Source: an uncultured Collinsella sp. (GTDB lineage Bacteria > Actinomycetota > Coriobacteriia > Coriobacteriales > Coriobacteriaceae). From it: a stretch of 64,000 nucleotides of DNA. A program made the translations under genes and the position numbers. Location: positions 1 through 64,000 of the forward strand of contig UQLA01000013.1 of NCBI GenBank assembly GCA_900541745.1, written 5' to 3'. Position 1 is the stretch's first letter, and each line of letters starts with the position of its first letter. A model generated the notes under the pieces. That model saw only the letters and a list, made by a program, of their open reading frames with translations. It was not told where the DNA came from and did not search any database. Positions 43,320 through 50,995 of the stretch are shown here, in pieces.

Positions 43320-43883
43320 ATGGTCCCATCGCAGCATTCCGTGCTAAAGGGTGCGTTTGAGTGGGTCGTGGTTGTTGCGATCGCACTGGTCGCCACCTTC
43401 TTGATTCGCACGTTTGTGGTCGAGCCCTTTGTGGTGCCCACCGGCTCCATGGAGTCCACGATCGAGATTGGCGACCAGATCCTGGCGCAGAAGGTGACGC
43501 TTGAGCTCGGCCAGCCTGTCAAACAGGGCGATATTGTGGTGTTCCACAACCCCGATGGCACCTCTGAGCACGATGTTCTCGTCAAGCGCGTCATCGCTAC
43601 GGCTGGCCAGACAGTCAACCTGCAGGACGGCAAGGTCGTCGTCGACGGCCAGGCACTCGATGAGGACTATACGACCGGCATGAGCTGGCCGCTTTCCGTC
43701 CAGGCGCCCGCTGCCCAGGTGAGCTATCCCTACACCGTCCCTGACGACTGTGTTTGGGTGATGGGCGATAACCGCGAGAACTCTGCTGACTCCCGCTACT
43801 TTGGCCCGGTCGACCGCTCCGAATTGATCGCCGTGGCGCTTGTGCGCTACTGGCCGCTCAACCGTATCGGCGCTATCGATTAA
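43320..43883 (+). CDS. lepB: Signal peptidase I
   Basis: 187 residues. One N-terminal transmembrane helix (about 14-29), then PTGSMEST with catalytic Ser43, HDVLVKRVIA with catalytic Lys89, and the box E motif WVMGDNRENSADSRYFGPV. Cleaves signal peptides outside the membrane, for example that of the secreted protein at 50,996. ATG 43320 lies 2 bp after the trmD stop. In many relatives rplS lies between trmD and lepB; here rplS is 10 kb away. Confidence 0.95.
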   Translation: MVPSQHSVLKGAFEWVVVVAIALVATFLIRTFVVEPFVVPTGSMESTIEIGDQILAQKVTLELGQPVKQGDIVVFHNPDGTSEHDVLVKRVIATAGQTVNLQDGKVVVDGQALDEDYTTGMSWPLSVQAPAAQVSYPYTVPDDCVWVMGDNRENSADSRYFGPVDRSELIAVALVRYWPLNRIGAID

Positions 43884-43942
43884 AAACCGCTATAGTACAG
43901 TACCTAACCGTGTAATCGTTTCGACGAGGGGATATTAGAGGC

Positions 43943-44854
43943 ATGAACGCTTCATCGCTTTCCTTCCAAGACATCATCCTGCGCCTCCAGCAGTACTGGG
44001 GCGAGCAGGGCTGCGTCATTATGCAGCCCTATGACTCCGAGGTCGGTGCCGGTACCTTCCATACCGCGACCACGCTGCGCTCGCTCGGTCCCGCCGAGTG
44101 GCGCACCTGCTATGCGCAGCCCTGCCGCCGTCCCGCCGACGGCCGCTACGGCGAGAACCCCAACCGCATGCAGCACTACTATCAGTTCCAGGTGCTCATC
44201 AAGCCCTCGCCGGTCAACGCCCAGGAGCTCTACCTGGGTTCGCTGGCCGCCATTGGCCTGGACCCCAACGACCATGACGTCCGCTTTGTCGAGGACGACT
44301 GGGAGAGCCCGACGCTCGGCGCTTGGGGCCTTGGCTGGGAGGTCTGGCTTAATGGCATGGAGGTCACGCAGTTTACGTACTTCCAGCAGGTGGGCGGCAT
44401 CGAGGTCGACCCCGTGCCCGTCGAGATCACCTATGGCCTGGAGCGCATCGCCATGTACGCCCAGGGCGTCAACTCGGTCTACGACCTGGTGTGGAGCTAC
44501 CTGCCCGACGGCACGCCCATGACCTACGGCGACGTGTTCCTGGAGAACGAGCGCGAGTTCAGCGCTTACAACTTTGAGGTCGCCAACGTCGAGATGATGC
44601 GTCAGAAGTTTGACGACTACGAGGCCGAGTGCCACTCCTGCCTGGAGCGCAAGCTGCCGCTGCCGGCATATGACTGCGTCATGAAGTGCAGCCATGCCTT
44701 CAACCTGCTCGATGCCCGCGGTGCGCTGTCCGCAGTCGAGCGCGCCAACTACATCCTGCGCGTCCGCGCCGTCGCCAAGGCGTGCTGCGAGGCCTATATG
44801 GCCGAGGTCGCCGGAATCAACGAGAATGCCGATCAGGAAGGCGAGGTGGCGTAA
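43943..44854 (+). CDS. glyQ: Glycine--tRNA ligase alpha subunit
   Basis: 303 residues of the bacterial alpha2-beta2 enzyme. Seen: [101 protein letters not shown]. This is the catalytic subunit forming glycyl-adenylate. ATG after AGAGG. No T-box-like leader fits in the 59 bp upstream. Directly followed by glyS (3 bp). Confidence 0.97.
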   Translation: MNASSLSFQDIILRLQQYWGEQGCVIMQPYDSEVGAGTFHTATTLRSLGPAEWRTCYAQPCRRPADGRYGENPNRMQHYYQFQVLIKPSPVNAQELYLGSLAAIGLDPNDHDVRFVEDDWESPTLGAWGLGWEVWLNGMEVTQFTYFQQVGGIEVDPVPVEITYGLERIAMYAQGVNSVYDLVWSYLPDGTPMTYGDVFLENEREFSAYNFEVANVEMMRQKFDDYEAECHSCLERKLPLPAYDCVMKCSHAFNLLDARGALSAVERANYILRVRAVAKACCEAYMAEVAGINENADQEGEVA

Positions 44855-44857
44855 GCC

Positions 44858-46954
44858 ATGGCAGACGCTAAGGATTTCCTGTTTGAGATCGGTACGGAGG
44901 AAATGCCCTCTGCACCGCTGAACAATGCCGTCAAGCAGCTTGGCACCGTGATCGCCAAGGGTCTCGACGAGGCCGGTCTGGCCCACGGCGAGGTCCGCGT
45001 GATCTCGAGCCCGCGCCGCCTGGCTGCGCTCGTTGCCGACGTCGCCACCGCGACCGACGAGGTTCACGAGGTCAAGCGCGGCCCCGCGGCCAATATCGCC
45101 TTCGATGCCGACGGTAACGCCACCAAGGCCGCCCAGGGCTTCGCCCGCAAGTGCGGTGTGGCTGCCGAGGATCTGGTCCGTCGCGAGGACACCGACGGCC
45201 GTGAGTACGTCTTTGCCGAGAAGAACATCCCTTCCGCCCCGGCCACCCCGATCCTTACGGCCCTGTGCGAGAAGACCATCGCCGGCCTGCAGTGGCCCAA
45301 TTACCGCTCTCAGCGCTGGGGTCATGAGCACGCCACGTTCGTGCGCCCGGTCCGCTGGATCTGCTGCCTTCTGGGCGAGGACGTTGTGCCCGTGTCGTTT
45401 GCCGACGTGACGAGCGGCAATACCACGCGCGGCCATCGCGTCCTGGGCCCCGGTGACCATGTGGTCGCCAGCCCCGTTGTTTACGAGCAGGTGCTCGAGG
45501 ACGCCGGCGTGCTTTCTGCCGAGCGCCGTCGCGAGGCTATCCTTGCCGGTATCGCTGAGGTCGAGGCCGCCCGTCCTGGCTGCCACGTCGATACGCCCAA
45601 GAAGGTCTTTGAGGAGGTCATCAACCTCTGCGAGTGGCCGACGGTGCTCGTCGGCACCTTCGATGAGGAGTTCCTCAAGGTCCCGCACGAGATCATCTGC
45701 GAGTCTATGCTCACCAATCAGCGCTACTTCCCGATCTATGACGGCGAGGGCAAGCTGACGCGTGAGTTTGTGGTCGTCTCCAACAGCAAGCCCGAGAATG
45801 CCGAGCGCGTAATCGACGGCAATGAGCGCGTCGTGCGCGCCCGCCTGGACGACGCCAAGTTCTTCTACGAGGAGGATCTGAAGATCTCCCTCGACGAGTT
45901 CCGTGAGCGTCTGGCCAAGGTCGCCTTCCAGGAGAAGCTCGGCAGCGTGCTCGCCAAGTCCGAGCGTATTGAGCAGCTCGCGCTCGCTATTGCCCGCGAG
46001 GCTCACCTGGGTGCCCACCTGGCCGCCGACGCCGCTCGCGCCGCTCACCTGTGCAAGGCCGACTTGGTGTCCAACGCCGTCGTCGAGTTCACGAGCCAGC
46101 AGGGCGTGATGGGCGGTTACTACGCCAGCGCGATGGGGGAGAACGACGAGGTCGCACATGCTATCCGCGATCACTATCGTCCCCGTTTTGCTGGCGACGA
46201 GCTGCCCGAGGGCACCGCTGGCTGCATCGTGGCTTGCGCCGACAAGCTCGATACCATTGCCGGCATCTTTGCCATCGGCGAGCCCCCGACTGGCTCTTCC
46301 GACCCGTACGCGCTGCGTCGTGCCGCCATCGGCATCATCAACATCCTGCGCGACCGTCTGCCGATCGACCCCACGTCGCTCATCGACTTTGCGCTTGAGC
46401 TCTATAGCGAACAGGGCATTGAGTTCGACGCCGCCGAGGTCGCCCAGCAGGTTCGCGACTTCTTCCACGGCCGTTTGGTGAGCATGGCCCGCGACGAGAA
46501 GATCCCGGCCGACACCGTTGCCGCCGTTTCCGCGGTGCACATCATTGCTCCGTCGGTCTTCTTCGCCCGCTGCGCCGCCCTCGATGAGGCCCGCAAGAAC
46601 GATGCCGAGACCTTCGACAACCTGGCCACCGCCTATGCCCGCGCCGCGCATATCTCCAAGCCCGAGCTGGGTGCGGAGTACGACCGCAGCCTGATGGGCG
46701 AGGTCGAGCTTGCGCTTGCCGACGCCTCCGAGGCCGCTCAGACCGCCGTCGATGCCGCTCTCGCCGCCGAGGATTATCCGGCCGCGTTTGCCGCTCTGGC
46801 CGCCCTGCGCGCGCCCATCGATCGTTTCTTCGACGAGGTTATGGTCATGGACAAGGACGAGCAGCTTCGCGATAATCGCCTTAAGCTGCTCAACCGCTTC
46901 GAGGCCGTGTTCTCCGGCATCGCCAACATCGGTGAGCTTGCCCGCAAAAAGTAA
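44858..46954 (+). CDS. glyS: Glycine--tRNA ligase beta subunit
   Basis: 698 residues. Seen: LFEIGTEEMPSAPL start, KRGPAANIAFD, FVRPVRWICCLLG, HRVLGPGDH, MLTNQRYFPIYDGEGKL, RLDDAKFFYEEDLK (an HD-like region), GVMGGYYASAMGE, and the C-terminal anticodon-binding helices with FFDEVMVMDKDEQLRDNRLKLL. Recognises tRNA-Gly. Length is normal. Confidence 0.97.
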   Translation: MADAKDFLFEIGTEEMPSAPLNNAVKQLGTVIAKGLDEAGLAHGEVRVISSPRRLAALVADVATATDEVHEVKRGPAANIAFDADGNATKAAQGFARKCGVAAEDLVRREDTDGREYVFAEKNIPSAPATPILTALCEKTIAGLQWPNYRSQRWGHEHATFVRPVRWICCLLGEDVVPVSFADVTSGNTTRGHRVLGPGDHVVASPVVYEQVLEDAGVLSAERRREAILAGIAEVEAARPGCHVDTPKKVFEEVINLCEWPTVLVGTFDEEFLKVPHEIICESMLTNQRYFPIYDGEGKLTREFVVVSNSKPENAERVIDGNERVVRARLDDAKFFYEEDLKISLDEFRERLAKVAFQEKLGSVLAKSERIEQLALAIAREAHLGAHLAADAARAAHLCKADLVSNAVVEFTSQQGVMGGYYASAMGENDEVAHAIRDHYRPRFAGDELPEGTAGCIVACADKLDTIAGIFAIGEPPTGSSDPYALRRAAIGIINILRDRLPIDPTSLIDFALELYSEQGIEFDAAEVAQQVRDFFHGRLVSMARDEKIPADTVAAVSAVHIIAPSVFFARCAALDEARKNDAETFDNLATAYARAAHISKPELGAEYDRSLMGEVELALADASEAAQTAVDAALAAEDYPAAFAALAALRAPIDRFFDEVMVMDKDEQLRDNRLKLLNRFEAVFSGIANIGELARKK

Positions 46955-46988
46955 GCTAGCCTGCGCATAAGCGCAAAAGGAGCCCCGC

Positions 46989-47864
46989 ATGAATTGCCCG
47001 GTCACCGCTCGTCCCACCGTTATTGTTATCTCCGACTCGCTCGGTGATACCGCTTGTGAGGTGGTGCTTGCGGCGTCCGGGCAATTTGATGAAGGGGCTT
47101 TTCGTGTTTTACGTCTGCCTAAGGTGACCTCGGTGGAGCAGGTCAAATCGTTTGTGGGCCCGCGAGTCGATGCCGACCATCGCGATATCGCCGTGTTCCA
47201 TACCATCGTCGACCCGGCGCTTCGTGCTCGCGTGCTCGACTACTTGGGCATGCTGCACATTCGCTCGGTCGACCTGATCGGCCCGACGCTTGCGGTGCTG
47301 TCGTCGCTCATCGGTGTGCCTCCCAAGGGCGTTGCGGGTGTGATTCACAAGACCGACGATCGCTATTTCCATCGTATCGAGGCTATGGAGTATTTCGTTG
47401 AGCACGATGACGGGCGCGGCTGCGATGATCTGTCGGATGCCGATATCGTGCTGCTTGGCGTGTCGCGCACATCTAAGACCCCGCTGTCGATGTATTTGGC
47501 CTATCAGGGCTACAAGGTCGCCAACGTTCCGTTGGCGCACGGTATGGAGCCGCCCAAGTCGATTTACGAGGTCGATCCGATGCGTCTCTTCGGTCTGATT
47601 TCGACCGTCGATGTGATTTCCGAGATTCGCGATAGCCGCCTTGGCGATGACTACGCCCGTGCCGTTGCCGGCTCCTATGCCGAGCCCGAGAGTGTGCGCA
47701 GTGAGCTCGAGGAGGCTCGTGCCCTCATGAAGCGTCTGGGTTGCTTTGTGGTGCGCACCGACGGCAAGGCGATCGAGGAGAGTGCCTCCGAGATCATCGC
47801 TCATCTCGAAGAGATTCAAGAGGCAAGAGCCCGCCGTGCCGCCCGCCGCGCTCAACAAAAGTAG
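46989..47864 (+). CDS. Pyruvate, phosphate dikinase regulatory protein (PDRP)
   Basis: 291 residues, DUF299 kinase/pyrophosphorylase family. Seen: VISDSLGDTACEVV at the N-terminus and the P-loop LLGVSRTSKTPLSMYLA, with DPMRLFGLI further on. Family knowledge: ADP-dependent threonine phosphorylation and Pi-dependent dephosphorylation switch PPDK (or PEP synthase) off and on. The target, ppdK, is the next gene, 266 bp downstream on the same strand, which supports this role. ATG after AAAGGAG. Confidence 0.93.
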   Translation: MNCPVTARPTVIVISDSLGDTACEVVLAASGQFDEGAFRVLRLPKVTSVEQVKSFVGPRVDADHRDIAVFHTIVDPALRARVLDYLGMLHIRSVDLIGPTLAVLSSLIGVPPKGVAGVIHKTDDRYFHRIEAMEYFVEHDDGRGCDDLSDADIVLLGVSRTSKTPLSMYLAYQGYKVANVPLAHGMEPPKSIYEVDPMRLFGLISTVDVISEIRDSRLGDDYARAVAGSYAEPESVRSELEEARALMKRLGCFVVRTDGKAIEESASEIIAHLEEIQEARARRAARRAQQK

Positions 47865-47924
47865 CTTATTGGGTTAGCTAAAATACCTGATAGTGATAAA
47901 GCGCTTTAGCAGTTTCTACCGCTA

Positions 47925-48008
47925 TTGACCTGCATTTACACTGTAGTGGTATCTTCATAAGGTAACCACCTTTACCTACCGTTTACCGCTAGTTTTAGCA
48001 CGTTTACC
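47925..48008 (+). promoter_or_regulatory. ppdK control region with phased TTTACC repeats
   Basis: TTGACC (47925-47930) and TATCTT (47950-47955) with a long 19-bp spacer are a weak promoter candidate. Downstream, TTTACC occurs at 47971, 47982 and 48003, that is at steps of 11 and 21 bp, about one and two helical turns. GGTAA at 47961-47965 makes an inverted pair with the first. A GC-rich hairpin lies at 48063-48083. Confidence 0.4.
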
Positions 48009-48130
48009 AAACCGCGTATTCTCTGCTCAGGCCCGTTCAAATCCCGCCGTATAGTTCCCTCACGGCCCGCATCCGGCGGGCCGATTCGTTACCACGGTCG
48101 TGCGCGAGAGCGCATGGAAGGGGAAGTATC

Positions 48131-50881
48131 GTGAGCGATTGCAAGAGGGTTTACCGTTTTGGAACCGATGCCCAGGGCACTTGTGTCACCGAAGGCGACA
48201 AGTCCATGAACTTCGTGCTTGGCGGCAAAGGCGCTAATCTTGCCGAGATGAGCCGTATCGGCCTGCCGGTTCCCGGTGGCTTTACCATTACCTGCCAGAC
48301 CTGCGTCGAGTACTCTGGTGCCGGCAACGTCTGGCCCGAAGGCGCGCTCGACGAGATCGTTGCCGCCGAGGCCGACCTCGAGGCCCGCTGCGGCAAGAAG
48401 CTCGGCGACGCCCGTGACCCGCTGCTCGTGTCGGTGCGCTCGGGCGCTCCGTTCTCTATGCCCGGCATGATGGACACGGTCCTCAACCTGGGCCTCAACG
48501 ACGACTCCGTTCAGGGCCTTATCGCCCAGACGCAGAACCCGCGCTTTGCCTGGGACAGCTATCGTCGCTTTATCCAGATGTTCTCCAACGTCGTCATGGG
48601 TGTCGATGCCGACTTGTTCGAGAATGCCCTGACCCAGGCCCGCCTGGTCGCCGGCGTTCGCGTCGACTCCGAGCTTTCGGCCGAGGACCTGCAGGAGCTC
48701 GTTGAGACCTTTAAGGGCATTTTCTCCGACAACGTCGAGGCCGCCCTGTACCCCGAGCTCGAAGTCGCGGACGGCAAGCCCGTTTTCCCGCACGATCCGG
48801 AGCTCCAGCTTCTCCTTGCTATCCAGGCCGTCTTTGGTAGCTGGATGAACGAGCGCGCCTGCATCTACCGCAAGCAGCACGGCATTTCCGACGACCTTGG
48901 CACCGCCGTCAACGTCCAGGCTATGGCCTTTGGCAATAAGGGCGAGACCTCGGCGACCGGTGTCGCCTTTACGCGCAACCCGGCCGACGGCACCAAGGAG
49001 TTCTACGGCGACTTTCTGGTCAACGCCCAGGGCGAGGACGTCGTCGCCGGCATCCGCAACACCGAGCCCATCGCCGACCTCAAGACCACCCCGGGCCTCG
49101 AGTCCGCAGGTGAGGAGCTTGAGCGTGTCTTCCTGACGCTTGAGGATCACTACCGCGACATGTGCGACATCGAGTTCACCATCGAGCAGGGTAAGCTCTG
49201 GATGCTCCAGACCCGCGTGGGCAAGCGTACCGCAACCGCCGCCCTGCGCATCGCTATCGAGATGGTCGAGGAGGGCCTCATCACCCGTGAGGAGGCCGTG
49301 AGCCGCATCGACCCCGCGCAGCTCGACCAGCTCCTGCACCCGCAGTTCGACTCCTCCAAGAAGTACGAGGCGCTCGCATGCGGCCTTAACGCCAGTCCCG
49401 GTGCCGCCGTGGGCGAGGTCGTGTTCTCGAGCGATGACGCCGTCGCGCGTTCCGCCGAGGGCCATAAGGTCATTCTGGTCCGCTGGGAGACCAATCCCGA
49501 CGATCTGAAGGGTATGGTCGCCGCCGAGGGTATCTTGACGAGTCACGGTGGCAAGACGAGCCATGCCGCCGTTATCGCCCGCGGCATGGGTACGCCCTGT
49601 GTCTGCGGTGTCGAGCGTTTCCACATCGACGCGGCCGAGAAGGTCGTGCGTATCGAGGGCAGCGATCGCGTGCTGCGCGAGGGCGACATTATCTCCATCG
49701 ACGGCACTCAGGGCATCGTCGTCGATGGCGCTGTCGATTTGGTCTCCGCTGAGCTCACCGGCGACCTGGACACCATTCTGTCCTGGGCCGACGAAATCCG
49801 CCTGGACGAGACCCACGGTCACGCCAACCACGTGCGCGTCAACGCCGACAACCCCGAGGATGCCGAGCTCGCGCTCGAGTTTGGCGCCGAGGCCATCGGT
49901 CTGTGCCGTACCGAGCACATGTTCCTGGGCGGTCGCAAGAACATTATCCAGAGCTTCATCCTGTCCGACGACGAGGCGGTGAAGCAGCAGGCCCTGGCCG
50001 ATCTGCTCAAGGTCCAGACTGAGGACTTCTTGGCGATGTTCAAGACCATGTCCGGTCGCGATGTGGTCGTTCGCCTACTCGATCCGCCGCTGCATGAGTT
50101 CCTGGATAATCCTCGCGAGCTCGAGGTCGCCATCACAAAGAAGGAGGCCGCCGGCGCCAGCGAGGAAGAGCTCGCCGCCCTGCGCGCCCGCCTGCGTCGC
50201 ATCGACGGCATGGTCGAGTCCAACCCGATGCTCGGCCTTCGCGGCGTGCGTCTGTCCGTCGTCTTCGGTGACCTGCCGCTCATGCAGGTCCGTGCCGTCG
50301 CCATGGCTGCCGCCCGCCTTATCAAGGAAGGCGTCGACCCGCGTCCCGAGATTATGGTCCCGCTCGTTTCCATTACGGCCGAGCACGTTCAGACTCGCGA
50401 GGTCATCGAGCGCGTGATCGCCGAGGTTTCCGCCGAGGAGGGCGTCGAGCTCAACATTCCCGTGGGCACGATGCTCGAGCTGCCGCGCGCCTGCATGGTC
50501 GCCGACGAGATCGCCCTTCACGCAGATTTCTTCTGCTTTGGCACCAACGACCTCACGCAGACGACGTTCGGTTTCTCGCGTGACGACGCCGAGGCCAAGT
50601 TCATTCCGCTGTACATGCACAAGAAGATCTTGAAGGACAACCCCTTCGAGACCATCGACTCGGCGGTGCTGGAGCTCGTGCGCATGGCCGTCGAGAAGGG
50701 TCGCGCCACCAACCCCGACATGCACTTTGGCGTGTGCGGTGAGCACGGCGGCGACCCCAAGTCCATCAAGGACCTGTTCAACGTGGCCGACGTGGACTAT
50801 GTGTCCTGCTCGCCCTATCGCGTGCCCCTCGCGCGCCTGGCGGCCGCTCAGGCCAAGCTCGAGGCCAAGCGTTCCGCTTAA
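48131..50881 (+). CDS. ppdK: Pyruvate, phosphate dikinase
   Basis: 916 residues; interconverts pyruvate + ATP + Pi and PEP + AMP + PPi. Seen: N-terminal nucleotide-binding domain (VLGGKGANLAEMSRIGLPVPGGFTI; SVRSGAPFSMPGMMDTVLNLG), the swivelling domain with GGKTSHAAVIARGMGTPCV (catalytic histidine and the threonine targeted by the regulator), and the PEP-binding barrel with GLCRTEHMF and CGEHGGDP. Slightly longer than the ~880 norm. GTG 48131 follows GGAAGGGGAAG. Its regulator lies just upstream. Confidence 0.97.
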   Translation: MSDCKRVYRFGTDAQGTCVTEGDKSMNFVLGGKGANLAEMSRIGLPVPGGFTITCQTCVEYSGAGNVWPEGALDEIVAAEADLEARCGKKLGDARDPLLVSVRSGAPFSMPGMMDTVLNLGLNDDSVQGLIAQTQNPRFAWDSYRRFIQMFSNVVMGVDADLFENALTQARLVAGVRVDSELSAEDLQELVETFKGIFSDNVEAALYPELEVADGKPVFPHDPELQLLLAIQAVFGSWMNERACIYRKQHGISDDLGTAVNVQAMAFGNKGETSATGVAFTRNPADGTKEFYGDFLVNAQGEDVVAGIRNTEPIADLKTTPGLESAGEELERVFLTLEDHYRDMCDIEFTIEQGKLWMLQTRVGKRTATAALRIAIEMVEEGLITREEAVSRIDPAQLDQLLHPQFDSSKKYEALACGLNASPGAAVGEVVFSSDDAVARSAEGHKVILVRWETNPDDLKGMVAAEGILTSHGGKTSHAAVIARGMGTPCVCGVERFHIDAAEKVVRIEGSDRVLREGDIISIDGTQGIVVDGAVDLVSAELTGDLDTILSWADEIRLDETHGHANHVRVNADNPEDAELALEFGAEAIGLCRTEHMFLGGRKNIIQSFILSDDEAVKQQALADLLKVQTEDFLAMFKTMSGRDVVVRLLDPPLHEFLDNPRELEVAITKKEAAGASEEELAALRARLRRIDGMVESNPMLGLRGVRLSVVFGDLPLMQVRAVAMAAARLIKEGVDPRPEIMVPLVSITAEHVQTREVIERVIAEVSAEEGVELNIPVGTMLELPRACMVADEIALHADFFCFGTNDLTQTTFGFSRDDAEAKFIPLYMHKKILKDNPFETIDSAVLELVRMAVEKGRATNPDMHFGVCGEHGGDPKSIKDLFNVADVDYVSCSPYRVPLARLAAAQAKLEAKRSA

Positions 50882-50921
50882 CTGAGTCGCGTTCCATTTG
50901 CGCCTTTTACGCCCCCCTTCG

Positions 50922-50955
50922 CGCCGTCGCGCCCCTGTGGACGCGGCGGCGTTTT
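50922..50955 (+). terminator. Rho-independent terminator after ppdK
   Basis: 10-bp stem with one wobble (50922-50931 with 50942-50951), 10-nt loop, then TTTT. Confidence 0.7.
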
Positions 50956-50995
50956 ACGTTGGTTCAATACATTGGCAACTGACGGGAGGACTGCG

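Noticed and set aside
43884..43942. T-box riboswitch before glyQ
   Set aside because: Only 59 bp are available and no T-box sequence is seen.
43952..47206. A very long minus-strand frame (over 1,000 codons) opposite glyQ-glyS
   Set aside because: Shadow of strongly biased codon use; glyQ and glyS are diagnostic on the plus strand.
48020..48083. TTCAAATCCC-type sequence upstream of ppdK resembling a tRNA T arm
   Set aside because: The flanks do not pair as a T stem and no acceptor or anticodon arm is present.
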